IMG/VR virus record: IMGVR_UViG_3300032333_000234
Location: 1-48,302 of that record
Origin: a virus
Direction: 5' to 3' (one strand)
DNA length: 48,302 nt
A program made the translations under genes and the position numbers. A model generated the notes under the pieces. It was given only the letters and a program-made list of their open reading frames with translations. It was not told the origin of the DNA and ran no database searches. Below are positions 42,601 through 47,814 of this stretch, piece after piece. Within the stretch, counting starts at the first letter, position 1. Each line of letters starts with the position of its first letter.

Positions 42601-43287
42601 GCCCATAAGCCCGTGTTCCAGGATGACCTGTTCGGAAAGACCGTGCTGCAGCTGATGAACTTCAGCTATTCTTTCGCGGCCGAGGTCAACTCGCGCATGT
42701 TCAGCATGACCAAGCAGGCCTTTTCGAGCTCTCCGGATGGCAAGAACTACAGCATCGGCGACCGCATCAGGATGGCCTCCCCGGTCATGTCTGGCCTTCT
42801 GGCCGTCATAGCCTACAAGATGCTCTTCAGCCTTAAGGATGAGCTTTACCCGACCGAAGGCACCGAGCGCCGCAAGAAGGATCCCGAGTTCCTGAAGTGG
42901 GTCAATGCCACCTCATACGCAGGCTTCCTTGGCCCGAAAGCCGAGCAGCTCATCAAGATCGTCAAGCGCGACCAGGCCCCGGGCGGCCCTGTCGGCCAGA
43001 GCCTCGTCAATGTCGTCCGAGCTGCCACCACGGGCGTCGAAGCCGCCGTCCAGGGGAAGGATATGTCTGGCGCCAAGAGGCAGGCCGCCAAAGCCGCAAT
43101 TCCGATTATCAAGGGCTCCATCAATGCCGGCGCCTCCGCGATCAACCCAATAGCCGGAGCCTTTGCAACGCAGGCCACGAACACTACGGGCTGGGCCAAC
43201 GAGATGACCGAAGAAGATAAGCCCAACAAGGGTATCGGTGACGCACTCTTCGCAAAGCCAATTAAGACCAAGAAACTTGAAAAGTGA
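30658..43287 (+). CDS. Giant polyvalent ejection protein with two HExxH metallopeptidase motifs
   Basis: A 4,209-residue protein filling a quarter of the genome. The N-terminus (about 50-105) is Gly/Ala-rich and hydrophobic. Pro/Ala/Thr/Gln linkers at about 235-345, 635-670, 1692-1715 and 2133-2155 separate modules, and a coiled coil lies near 1269-1361. The first metallopeptidase site is HEIAH at 2800-2804 with a downstream DEFFAENFA glutamate; the second is HEVIH at 3133-3137 with SPAELLTE after it. The last 800 residues are helical with one membrane-like segment (about 4040-4055) and resemble the large polyvalent-protein C-terminal regions seen in phages. Bcep22-like podophages also carry one enormous virion protein. 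It is likely packaged and injected with the DNA. Its start overlaps the previous stop (ATGA). Enzymatic targets are unknown. Confidence 0.85.
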   Translation: MSSVPDREIVKDEDLLPISYGVGSVVKDNRILAASDIPDAGYATTAATLRSFIPGVAGWLGSRAGGALGGTAGTFISPGAGTIAGSFIGSTAGGGALSSGAQYLQNLVAPVGAKELYAMRKYPKLTMAGGYLASAPFLRASGIDEWSRDPSGRLKNAAGEFAGEFAGSAAIHAATGQKWRDFDFGGEVIGAAIESVLQNEETKLGRTIAGAVGLGGSSIPPPVIVNQGRNQVPGVQSEIVSEAQGARTVVPPVQQPGVSTPTATAAPIATTTPASTTVPTAPAAPVAPVAPVATTPAAQVQPAGQSQPAVPAATQTNQPGVPAPVVTPTAANAEAAASAQAPAIEEEDFNPVQPRPANSDVLAAKWDELYADTHNPDGRPKTYVERRPESWVDKKNDPEYKPEFDTPGRGTGNMPSVPRPKIIPESVAKNSAPDLVDARTANDLNAWIEMGIKDNAKVAEYVKNNKAAVDQAAQAYLEWMKKYGDTNFRDGSVKPSDAERALIQKYDQKKNPAYAADLLRRQQEWDAKHGENSPMPATPYDGRPKDNKRASRLLREGIDLKKAGFKQSVQGKSQVAVWQNDKGDSIQPKDINGKRAYAVYLHGNNGTMNGKGINETNAAAIVQTIQEALEVIDAHNKPKAPTPTATQPQAATEDKDTNDQGKPKDTEKDNKDQPAAQAQTQAQAEDLNPAEVTPEQAAELAKIFNSIPQYKWASPAGDAYSKFRMEVMKALGAQNVTRSNSGVNAYRDLIIDKFGIDRKQTISKIDKDIQDFLKKLFKGSSGSLDNDDGSTGEVNTSELTKKPKGNQQAGGKPGPSSVTNPITEDEKAKLKELDLEQIRQDNEDAEDEDADVNEPFHSIFTDIAERNGYMNKAEMKAYLEGVFGAKEFADMDAAKALAKWTPAPKPVKWDGKKTPISGTSHSVSTVPNSTPKKKGGHGGRERAAVVIFDKDGKAVLIARFNEWKNRYSGTSTIGPNLFDGGIASREGFNGMVPKYESFEDMVADIGKEEAIKVYDEFIKAQIAEMRKMAKDLKFNPKEDASAVRVSFERFNRNSLDLESGKGLSLDPLNEILGLTGKESDIDFAAAVEKRYGVTFDDAGRGYGSGWNKAEKFRRHYEFSFNINVPGLPKQERGKNWMFDLDNHDWIQAVKYEALASRIKDPSKEASDLRKKIPDLAWEGSARKKAEAKLEAMNEAYAKKVLEDMKVYSPEDSRYVKGSVIPDYFPGQTDMTFNEGEIEELATIYKPDPIETIPDPNSSEKPPENARENLAFIEKNDRELYTLLQEHSMISKKIKAISESLQKGESDDIDADISKHAELTRKLLKAKLDIVIQTNKLEKEYEAERDKAVEQQNRADKKFPVGKDSYISFDTASTKEANNIEIDESADENIKEIDKEIRGLMAERNDLDDDNSADKPKIKDVEARMEDAERRKNAISSIKKKTIKASITSADGTSKGSVQINIGEPLPDYAREEDSYMEEGESSTHVKIDVDWKSVSQDEINDIVENVVIRMLSMRVKTDTRRHDNLTEAVLFSTEGLDENSVKMLKKAVGEIQSKETKYEKSTYSKAIKEGNAILFSLTDSTIGSMSDDGMTAESAEYAGLEKEDGSWTREAIRNLVVEAESSLPMFDRRKKDIIEELVDDTDEQLDIANLKIKQMVDDAIKGIGPESYKGLKELVQAMKDFKSGKMFGDKGQAQAKPVKPTKPAATEAQPTTPAMDSVTAIAQEKPDDSASLKAARTKLRSVIDKLGADSDKAKAMAKNIEQAEKKQAGFNTASDERLKPYGSVQEPSKVTEARQVISQELKKGRGKSLAYNKALATIDQYENEYDLFTGNVTEEGIQRVSDKVLSDFLEMAQDAVNSGNEVKPELSEMFRMAQAEFMRRTKEDERREDYGDLLADIASIVNSSKGQIAIPTLPQALGSSYSETSQMFDKGLTTGKNSILRQPAFGIDVARYKSDKDYKNSINSQAEAMIEKLAMRLNSLGWTQFDPTNVSSSELMAALVEAGMGKPLVPMGGVNGAKWKGDVGSVASLTETNTASLPGDIFKTAQKPKQLGGKPSGELIDESETFSLSGGTVSQATSRAANDDQTQDLAPETEEPAYVAQARVQLAKLEKSGKNPEQQRTLRDTIEQYEATKKQPQPQQNEAADDQPTVVSATQEQIDQFNNLVSEAESTMDDLESTAGGTAASDKEVNGKRGVIAMAREAIENSSFRNSSISSQESADMLRAASTRAVEILESHQEKASNIEDMGREDPFSEREDMIDQLQDLANQLDILADIIEEAAGNQNDQGAATEKRGPTQIMNEINALREQRREETDAILDSKLGLKGTDEALTAIAKKYDPQFKKLNAEFKKATKNSPGGTLGIERSIELDNDKAKTILKYKKQLDAGIITQEQYDQMEATILGKDKSKQPPVVDETGVRIKGLDISAPLPVSITSQKDKDAVARSIIQEIGNQIRGQNGVPLSTFGDLKKISGAEAYVIQEIKAFLDKNPEASYLEVVANLKEASLPINSKLKGNNDKKYSVYAIMQDAYRSAVCDLRLAQLAQGMSVSEVVSGDIKSLRTNAVNGYYIMEQAGLSDPILRYLNTSGAPYVSGEISTDTSKGGPKDDADRLLGNTAFGMARMFNDAVDKFVGTGKYTTTTSLLDAVIKDLEARVKGGTDTDIENQILTKIKAQVNSNKSSDPFSRFDRLADDNDKARELDKRIDRNAKNRRGDPDARKGFTGMIARALDELRLRGEITAKEAEGLTRIMNYIGSQFFSGEKMSIKNDNERGYYGMYSWGDNVLTIFRDAVRDGRFEYTAAHEIAHLLTKYLPEKDRIDLINEWRSARKKYLKENPGIAAVLKDPYIDFNSTHFSSLDVQKAESIQPGASKLFVQKVIPVGLMGKTKTVYVIAAHEGVYQIFNADEFFAENFARIVMKRLNSDPAYTGNPNTWREKLASLWDMIKTGFRQMFGKDVTARILADFAKGKITPDMKGNYGLDALHTVTPSKTKNVDKIEAMSRDQRMGEDKLVVTEQSERELAQNLAKAANKSMTIKDAVHMVLRGATGPKADLIRLLTAKIDKNYRVQFSDKKYSELYKDGLETSEGNPIPSDKVLGLHSASGQYIRIFLPMMTAKEAKLRGQASLADVVSYVLTHEVIHSYTKKVIDGDKVLRAHAQALVDEIREELSLTMSDMHIDEKFYGLTSPAELLTECLIDPKLREIANSIQSKTKRLSELRGQTVLEKIVSLFQSALEGVGIKVNRDSVLDRVSEIIAIERDATFERSKGQQHHLIFVMRGTVMKEANYKQTEDYSYSPDSPTATNIRAGITRGTKLFNERKNRELERAKRYRDQGLQDMADTVETDANDMQAQFDAWLRSEEARIRGVMPMLEQAVPDLSKIDGNDSPSARETLLGIRDDVMPSIGPANRQPVRKTEEKSIGQIAWDVVSGRYFSGISTKAHQNAERHDYSQTVKDVANMIHSRPGVDSKSTERDIPTAMMTSRIKYQNRFQEIISPLRDTLAAFKDGAAGTAQEQREIVYRALHDMIRGEKPITKGKLGDVATKLKGLFEELRQYRTEAGEKLGEIQDYFPAVYDSPRISKERNAFTKDATNAYYITLSNMSSEDLAKELGVSKKEVESGITKDGRAIDQMIKEASVGKALELFNMHLRGMGSDEFDSIFGGSQGSDQENTNLSRKFKGDAQKIMSKWQVADPFRVVSSYITSSVKKAEVVRKFGSEGEIWKQYAEQMEADGVPYEVISEMRELVRVAAGYGVAPKNKASQTYVDSITMMTAASAMGRGFLNNLVEPVTMGIRAGNPLSALRGLVETWGRFIREVASLSPAIKNKLGDTFWGEYGKEIGTIHSSIEDAWMATHSMDLDADRADPRFRWITNRIYQANLMDASEVAKQQASHAIGYSFIMGLAKLKQGKSWMNKLGMDTKQSTTDQLNELGIPEDQHDQFAQFVIDLDKKNGVDRMKAMTDNSDMAKLHQEAMIRFSYQSSVRSNRAHKPVFQDDLFGKTVLQLMNFSYSFAAEVNSRMFSMTKQAFSSSPDGKNYSIGDRIRMASPVMSGLLAVIAYKMLFSLKDELYPTEGTERRKKDPEFLKWVNATSYAGFLGPKAEQLIKIVKRDQAPGGPVGQSLVNVVRAATTGVEAAVQGKDMSGAKRQAAKAAIPIIKGSINAGASAINPIAGAFATQATNTTGWANEMTEEDKPNKGIGDALFAKPIKTKKLEK

Positions 43288-43321
43288 TTGAGCAAACACA
43301 ATCCAGCCAGAGCATCGTGAA

Positions 43322-43939
43322 ATGACCAACCAATACCGAAAGAGTCTGATCATGGTTTCTGGGTTCGCAGGTTCAGGCAAGGACACCCTTGCCGACCTGA
43401 TAATGGATGCCGTTCCGGAGGGCAGGAAGAGCCACTGGACTGACAAGTTCAAATTTGCGGACCAGCTCAAGAACGCCCTGCAGGACTCCCTGGCATCCAT
43501 TGGGGTTGACGTTGACGTGTTCACCGAAGACCGGGACGAGAAGGCCAAGATGCGGCCACTCCTGGTCGAGTTTGGACGCTTCGCGCGGTCAAAGAACAAG
43601 GATGTTTTCGTTAACATGATGCTGGCCGACCTGGACAGGCACACGAAATGGGTAACTGAGTTTGAGGGCATGGGTTGGCGGTTCAACGAAACCCTGGTCA
43701 TATCAGATCTGCGCTACCTGAATGAGCTGACCATCACGGCCAAGTGGTGCAAGGACAACTACTACGACCTGCACACCGTCTATATCGAGAAAAACGGGTG
43801 CGAGCCGGCCAATGACGAAGAGTGCGACAGTTTGGAGGAACTCCTCCGTAACCACTCTTTCAATACCTACGTCAAGGCGCCACCGGGTGTCATCGAACCC
43901 ATAAAGCTTGCGGCCGAAAAAATCTACCATTCACTCTGA
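43322..43939 (+). CDS. Deoxynucleoside monophosphate kinase (P-loop)
   Basis: A 205-residue kinase. The P-loop is GFAGSGKDTLADL (residues 14-26), whose Asp after the Lys is typical of phage dNMP kinases. ISDLRYLNEL carries the conserved DxR motif of that group. It would phosphorylate dNMPs to dNDPs using ATP, raising nucleotide supply for replication. It stands after the giant gene and before the lysis genes. Substrate specificity cannot be told. Confidence 0.85.
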   Translation: MTNQYRKSLIMVSGFAGSGKDTLADLIMDAVPEGRKSHWTDKFKFADQLKNALQDSLASIGVDVDVFTEDRDEKAKMRPLLVEFGRFARSKNKDVFVNMMLADLDRHTKWVTEFEGMGWRFNETLVISDLRYLNELTITAKWCKDNYYDLHTVYIEKNGCEPANDEECDSLEELLRNHSFNTYVKAPPGVIEPIKLAAEKIYHSL

Positions 43940-43942
43940 CCC

Positions 43943-44077
43943 ATGATCTACATTGCTGTATTCCTCGCCGGCTTCGTCGTCGGCGCTCTCGTGTTCAGGA
44001 AGAACTCTGCCAAAGGTGACGCTGCCGTCTCCTGGGGCAAGGTGATGCTGGACAATCTGAAGAACCGTGCGAAGTGA
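43943..44077 (+). CDS. Very small single-pass membrane protein
   Basis: A 44-residue protein: MIYIAVFLAGFVVGALVFRKNSAKGDAAVSWGKVMLDNLKNRAK. An N-terminal membrane helix (about 3-18) is followed by a basic stretch. It overlaps the GTG start of the spanin candidate by four bases (GTGA) and lies three bases after the kinase stop. It may belong to the lysis cassette, for example as a regulator or a small holin-like protein. Confidence 0.65.
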   Translation: MIYIAVFLAGFVVGALVFRKNSAKGDAAVSWGKVMLDNLKNRAK

Positions 44078-44772
44078 GGACGTTCCTTTCCATCCTTTTC
44101 CTCGCCTTGTCTGCCGGTTGCGGCACGACAAAGCAGGAGCCAGCGCCTGCCCCGCAGGGGCTGGATCTGGAAAAGGTTGGAAAGGGATTAGATCAGGTAG
44201 ACTCCCGCGTAGCCGCCTCCGTGATAGTCGCAAGGGAGTCCAACAAGGAAGGCAAACCTGAGAAGGTAGAGTCTGAGCTTTCAGTTGCGTCAGCATACCT
44301 TCCGAAGCCCAAGCCTGAAGACCTGGAGTACGCAAGACGAAGAGCCCTTACGGGAGACGCTGCCGCGTATGAAGCGCAGCGAAAGAAGGCTGAGGCAAAG
44401 CAGAAAGAGATAGAAGCTTCGTGGTCTAAGCTCGAAGAGCAGGTGGAGGCGAACAAGCGACTGATAGAGTCAAAGGACAAGAAGATCAAACAGCTCGAAG
44501 ATGACCTTAAGCAGTCCAATAAAAGTGTGTGGGCTCTTGCTGGTGCTGGTTTGATGGTAGGAGGAGCCTTGTGCTGGGCTCTGTTAGGATGGAAAGTGGG
44601 AGCGCCGTTGATAGCGTGCGCCCCGATCGCCGGATCGGTTCCGGTCATGTATGAGTCTCCGTATTTCATCATCATAGTGCTTTCGGCCATAGCTGTTGCG
44701 TGTCTATTCGGGCTCTGGAGGCTGTATGATTATATCAAGGACAAGAACAATGAGCCCCCCTCCGACGTCTGA
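44074..44772 (+). CDS. Unimolecular spanin candidate (lipoprotein with C-terminal membrane segments), GTG start
   Basis: A 232-residue protein starting at GTG 44074, in a GTGA overlap. The N-terminus (MRTFLSILFLALSAGCGTTKQEP) is a lipoprotein signal with a lipobox-like LSAGC, so C16 would be lipidated and anchored in the outer membrane. A long charged coiled coil follows (about 90-150, RKKAEAKQKEIEASWSKLEEQVEANKRLIESKDKKIKQLEDDLKQ). Two hydrophobic segments follow (about 151-170 and 194-213), the last near the C-terminus. Lipoprotein start plus coiled coil plus C-terminal membrane anchor is the plan of u-spanins, which join outer and inner membranes at lysis. The presence of two rather than one C-terminal segments is a deviation. 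It implies a Gram-negative-type host. Confidence 0.65.
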   Translation: MRTFLSILFLALSAGCGTTKQEPAPAPQGLDLEKVGKGLDQVDSRVAASVIVARESNKEGKPEKVESELSVASAYLPKPKPEDLEYARRRALTGDAAAYEAQRKKAEAKQKEIEASWSKLEEQVEANKRLIESKDKKIKQLEDDLKQSNKSVWALAGAGLMVGGALCWALLGWKVGAPLIACAPIAGSVPVMYESPYFIIIVLSAIAVACLFGLWRLYDYIKDKNNEPPSDV

Positions 44773-45091
44773 TCCAGAGAACATCAACGCGATACTGAAA
44801 GACTCAGCTGTCAGCGGGGCTCTCGGCGGAATGGCCATGGTGGCGCGCCTTCTGATGAGCACCGAAAAGGCCACCTGGGGATACGTCGCAAGGCGCATAA
44901 TCATAGCCTTCATCGTCGGCTTCTTCGCATCGATGGTCGTGAAGGATTACATCTCTTCGGTTAAGCTTCAATTCGCAGCAGTGGGCGCGCTTTCTTACTC
45001 AGCACCGGAAGTTTGCGACTTTGTATTACGTTATGTACGCGCAAAAACAGAAAAAGAGATCCAATCCGTCAAGCGCGCCAAGCGTTCATGA
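44750..45091 (+). CDS. Holin-like membrane protein
   Basis: A 113-residue protein with an N-terminal polar region and membrane segments around VARRIIIAFIVGFFASMVV (about 46-65) and LQFAAVGALSYSAPEVCDFVLRYV (about 72-95). The ending APEVCDFVLRYVRAKTEKEIQSVKR resembles phage holin families in which a last helix is followed by a basic tail. It would form the membrane lesion that releases or activates the muralytic enzyme. It overlaps the spanin candidate by 23 bases and the next gene by 59. Confidence 0.7.
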   Translation: MSPPPTSDPENINAILKDSAVSGALGGMAMVARLLMSTEKATWGYVARRIIIAFIVGFFASMVVKDYISSVKLQFAAVGALSYSAPEVCDFVLRYVRAKTEKEIQSVKRAKRS

Positions 45092-45380
45092 GGACAATCT
45101 CGTCATCGCGATCGTGATAATGATCACGATAACAGCGCTGTGCTCCGTGGTGACGGCCTTCATACTCCAGGAGACGCTCGACACGTTCCAGGACAGCAAC
45201 GCCATGGTTATGCTGATCACGGACTCGGGCATCAAATCAGATGACAAGGATACGGAGCGCAGGCTTTCGAGCGCGACGATGGCCATGATCCACACCAGGG
45301 ACGTGTCCATAGCCATGTTCGTAGGCATCCTAATGGCCGCTGCTGGAATGACTTACAGATTTTTCAAGGGTAAGCGCTAA
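45033..45380 (+). CDS. Two-pass membrane protein, possible second holin or antiholin
   Basis: A 115-residue protein: basic, polar N-terminus (MYAQKQKKRSNPSSAPSVHED), membrane segment LVIAIVIMITITALCSVVTAFIL (about 23-46), a soluble loop (about 47-88) and a second segment VSIAMFVGILMAAAGMTYRFF with a basic end. It overlaps the holin gene by 59 bases in a different frame, as paired lysis genes often do. A holin partner or antiholin is likely, but no family motif is visible. Confidence 0.6.
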   Translation: MYAQKQKKRSNPSSAPSVHEDNLVIAIVIMITITALCSVVTAFILQETLDTFQDSNAMVMLITDSGIKSDDKDTERRLSSATMAMIHTRDVSIAMFVGILMAAAGMTYRFFKGKR

Positions 45381-45387
45381 AAACCTG

Positions 45388-45415
45388 TTGACGGAGCAGG
45401 CCGTGCGGGTATCTT
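45388..45415 (+). promoter_or_regulatory. Sigma70-like promoter for the early/replication block
   Basis: TTGACG (45388-45393), 16-base spacer, TATCTT (45410-45415). Transcription would start about seven bases later, only a few bases before the ATG at 45429, so the mRNA would be nearly leaderless. It reads into the HTH regulator and the genes that follow it. Confidence 0.6.
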
Positions 45416-45428
45416 GCTATTAACCGAC

Positions 45429-45680
45429 ATGCAGAAACTTGACGTAAAGGCCGTAATCAGCCGCTTCGGAGGGCGTTCAACCCTCTGGCGCAAGCTGTCG
45501 GCTGCTGGTCACAAGATCAACGTCAGAGCCGTAGATCAGTGGGTAGCTCGCGGAAACATCCCTACCGTTTGGATCATCCGCCTGCTCGAACTCGCCGGTA
45601 ACGAAGGCTGGAACTTCAGCATCAAAGACTTTCTATCCCCCACCAACAATGGACTACATCAAGACCAAGACCACCGCTGA
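45429..45680 (+). CDS. Small HTH regulator (Cro/YdaS-like)
   Basis: An 83-residue protein. DVKAVISRFGGRSTLWRKLSAAGHKINVRAVDQWVARGNIPTVWIIRLLELAG contains a helix-turn-helix with the recognition helix around VRAVDQWVARGNIP, the arrangement of YdaS/Cro-type regulators. It sits immediately after a sigma70-like promoter, so it may autoregulate the replication block. There is no integrase, so a lysogeny role is not indicated. The 3' end overlaps the next gene by 32 bases. Confidence 0.75.
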   Translation: MQKLDVKAVISRFGGRSTLWRKLSAAGHKINVRAVDQWVARGNIPTVWIIRLLELAGNEGWNFSIKDFLSPTNNGLHQDQDHR

Positions 45681-46068
45681 CCTTCGCAAGATGGTCGCAG
45701 AAATCAACGAAGTGAGCGCCTTGCACAAGGCGACCATCGAGGCAATCTACGCAGAGCTCCTGGAGCGATACGGCAGCACGTTCCAGAGGGAACTCGCTGA
45801 GGCCGGCAAGCAGGACGGCGAGATGACCCGCGAGATCGACGGCCAGCGCCTCACCTTCGCCATCAAGTCCAAGGTCAAGTGGGACTCCACCAAGCTCCAG
45901 GAAGTCGCCGCAACCATGGACCCCAACCTGGTCTACAAGGTGTTCAAGATCGAGTTCTCCGTGCCTGAGCGCACCTTCAAGGCCATGACCGACGATAAGT
46001 TGGTTAAGCAGTTGACCGAAGCCCGGACGGTCGAATACACTTCCCCCAAGATCGTCTTCTCCAACTGA
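45649..46068 (+). CDS. Conserved phage hypothetical upstream of the Sak4/SSB pair
   Basis: A 139-residue protein. A helical N-terminus (TTADLRKMVAEINEVSALHKATIEAIYAELLERYG) is followed by a beta-rich middle (MTREIDGQRLTFAIKSKVKWD) and a mixed end. The leader is ATCCCCCACCAACA before ATG. The position directly upstream of the Sak4-like ATPase and ssDNA-binding protein suggests a role in the recombination module, but no family name can be supported. Confidence 0.72.
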   Translation: MDYIKTKTTADLRKMVAEINEVSALHKATIEAIYAELLERYGSTFQRELAEAGKQDGEMTREIDGQRLTFAIKSKVKWDSTKLQEVAATMDPNLVYKVFKIEFSVPERTFKAMTDDKLVKQLTEARTVEYTSPKIVFSN

Positions 46069-46076
46069 CAAACTTT

Positions 46077-46160
46077 GGGGAGGCCAGGATAGAACGGGTG
46101 CAGTAATGCCTCGCGAGCCTTTTATTCGTTTTGGGCTTTGTTGACTCCCACGGCCTCCCC
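46077..46160 (+). other. Long-range inverted repeat in the leader of the Sak4 gene
   Basis: GGGGAGGCC (46077-46085) and GGCCTCCCC (46152-46160) are perfect inverted repeats with 66 bases between them. A smaller palindrome CTCGCGAG and a possible AGCCT/GGGCT stem lie within. In RNA this would close an 84-base domain ending 22 bases before the Sak4 ATG. TTGACT (46140-46145) lacks a -10 partner. Possible structured leader. Confidence 0.45.
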
Positions 46161-46182
46161 TCCACTCTCCCCCACAACCGAC

Positions 46183-47037
46183 ATGATTAAGATCATCAAA
46201 GCCGACGACAGGCTCAAAGTCGTACCCAAGATCAACATCGCCCTCTTCGGCCCGTCCGGAGTCGGCAAGACCACGCAGGCTCGCACCCTCGACCCTGAAA
46301 CCACGCTGTTCGTGGACCTCGAAGCAGGCACTCTCGCCGTCCAGGATTGGGCCGGCGACGTCCTTGACGTCCGCGCTACCGCCCAGGCTCTCGGCGCCCA
46401 TCCTTGGGAAGTCGCTCGCGCGATCGCCGTGTTCATCGGCGGCCCCGATCCCTCCGACCGCGACGGCAGCTATTCCTCCGCCTCCTACCAGAGCGTGTGC
46501 GAGCTGTTCGCCGGATCCATCGACCTCAAGAAGTACAAAACCGTCTTCGTGGACTCCATCACCGTCGCCTCGCGCGAGTGCTTCAAGTGGGCTCAGCTCC
46601 AGCCTGAAGCCCTGTCTGAGAAGACCGGCAAGCCCGACACCCGTGGCGCCTACGGCCTCCTCGGACGCGAGATGATCCGCTGGCTTACCCACCTTCAGCA
46701 CGCCCCCATGTCCATCGTCGTGGTCGGCATCCTTGACGGCGAAAAAGACGACCTCAACCGCCTCACCTGGACTCCCCAGATCGAAGGTTCCAAGACCGGA
46801 CGCGAGCTGCCTGGCATCTTTGACCAGGTTGTCACCATCCAGAACTTCAAAGCCGAAGACGGCACGCAGTACCGCGCCCTCGTGTGCCAGCAGCAGAACC
46901 CCTGGGGCTATCCCGCCAAGGATCGTTCCGGCCGGCTCGAACTGATCGAAGCTCCTGACCTCGGAGCCCTCATGGCCAAGATCCGTGAAGGCAAGCGCGT
47001 CGATACGACCATCACCACCACTCTGCCCAAGCAGTAA
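46183..47037 (+). CDS. RecA-fold ATPase, Sak4-like (AAA_24) recombinase
   Basis: A 284-residue protein. Walker A is GPSGVGKTT (residues 23-31), followed by FVDLEAGT (about 43-50) and a Walker B strand KTVFVDSIT (about 123-131). The size and the order of motifs fit the AAA_24/Sak4 group, short RecA-like single-strand annealing/recombination proteins of phages. Sak4 proteins work with a phage ssDNA-binding protein, and the next gene is one. It would promote annealing and recombination-dependent replication. The start at 46183 follows a CCCCCACAACCGAC leader. An upstream TTG in the same frame is unlikely. Confidence 0.85.
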   Translation: MIKIIKADDRLKVVPKINIALFGPSGVGKTTQARTLDPETTLFVDLEAGTLAVQDWAGDVLDVRATAQALGAHPWEVARAIAVFIGGPDPSDRDGSYSSASYQSVCELFAGSIDLKKYKTVFVDSITVASRECFKWAQLQPEALSEKTGKPDTRGAYGLLGREMIRWLTHLQHAPMSIVVVGILDGEKDDLNRLTWTPQIEGSKTGRELPGIFDQVVTIQNFKAEDGTQYRALVCQQQNPWGYPAKDRSGRLELIEAPDLGALMAKIREGKRVDTTITTTLPKQ

Positions 47038-47075
47038 CCAACCCAACCCAACCCAACCCAAACCCAAATAACATC
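47037..47075 (+). promoter_or_regulatory. ACCCA tandem-repeat leader of the ssDNA-binding protein gene
   Basis: The 39 bases between the Sak4 stop and the next ATG are made of five near-perfect AACCC units followed by AAATAACATC. There is no Shine-Dalgarno sequence. An extreme case of the A/C-rich unstructured leaders in this genome. Confidence 0.7.
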
Positions 47076-47729
47076 ATGTTCTCCTCATCCTCCGGAGCCT
47101 CCGAAAAGAGCAACTCCCTCATCCCCAAGGACACGCTCGCCTTCGGCATCGTCAAGGTGCTCGAAGTCAAGCGCAGCCAGAAGACCAACGGCGAGTACGC
47201 TCGCATCGAACTGATCATCACGGAAGGCGAATACGCCAACCGCCACATCTGGTCGATCATCATGAACCCCCTCGACCGCAACAACGTCAACGAGGCCAAC
47301 CGCAAGGAAGGCAAGGCTGACGGCGCTAAGATGGGTCTTGTCGCCCTGACCCGCATGTTCGAGGCCGCAGGCCTTGTCGACTACACCAAGGAGGGCGAAT
47401 ACCCCCAGATGGTCGGCAAGACCTTCCAGGAGCTGCTCTCGATGCTGGACGGGAACACCGTCGCATTCAAGATCAAGATCGCCAAGGGCAGCGAAGGCTA
47501 CGAAGACAAGAACGAGATCGCGGAGTACCTCTCCCCGAACCCGGGCTCCGGTAGCGTCTCCGGCTGGCGCAAGCTCGCCGCTGACGGCGCCGCCCAGATC
47601 GGTCATCAGATCGAGAACACCCCCGTCGCTAAGCCCACGTTTGTGGCAGGCCCTGGTCAGAATGCCGCCCCCAAGGTCGGCTCTTCCGGCCCTACCTGGC
47701 TGAAACGTCCCGGAGGCAACCCGTTCTAA
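47076..47729 (+). CDS. OB-fold ssDNA-binding protein (DUF669-like)
   Basis: A 217-residue protein. Residues about 15-150 (IPKDTLAFGIVKVLEVKRSQKTNGEYARIELIITEGEYANRHIWSIIMNPLDRNN..., then TVAFKIKIAKGSEGYEDKNEIAEYLSP) match phage DUF669/OB-fold ssDNA-binding proteins. The rest is a Gly/Pro/Ala-rich tail ending GGNPF, similar in place to the SSB C-terminal tip, though less acidic. It would coat single-stranded DNA and pair with Sak4. It is followed by a structured intergenic region. Confidence 0.82.
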   Translation: MFSSSSGASEKSNSLIPKDTLAFGIVKVLEVKRSQKTNGEYARIELIITEGEYANRHIWSIIMNPLDRNNVNEANRKEGKADGAKMGLVALTRMFEAAGLVDYTKEGEYPQMVGKTFQELLSMLDGNTVAFKIKIAKGSEGYEDKNEIAEYLSPNPGSGSVSGWRKLAADGAAQIGHQIENTPVAKPTFVAGPGQNAAPKVGSSGPTWLKRPGGNPF

Positions 47730-47738
47730 AAAACGCCT

Positions 47739-47814
47739 GCCAGCGTCCAAGGACGTTCACCGAAGGTTTGACGGACTTAAAAAAACCGTCAAACCTTCTT
47801 TCGTCTAAGCTGGC
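47739..47814 (+). terminator. Structured intergenic element: 13-bp hairpin inside a possible three-way junction
   Basis: GAAGGTTTGACGG (47762-47774), loop of 11 (ACTTAAAAAAA), CCGTCAAACCTTC (47786-47798): thirteen perfect pairs, followed by TTTCGTCT. It is flanked by a small hairpin CGTCC-AA-GGACG (47744-47755), and both are enclosed by GCCAGC (47739-47744) and GCTGGC (47809-47814). The T-tract is weak, so it is either a terminator after the SSB gene or a structured RNA/cruciform. The remaining 126 bases up to the helicase ATG show no clear promoter. Confidence 0.5.

Noticed and set aside
45622-47067. Long antisense open frame opposite the Sak4 gene
   Set aside because: Mirror frame of a well-supported coding gene; composition is that of a reverse-complement shadow with no recognisable domain.
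47037-47075. ACCCA repeats as a CRISPR or iteron array
   Set aside because: Units are five bases without spacers and merge into the leader of the SSB gene.
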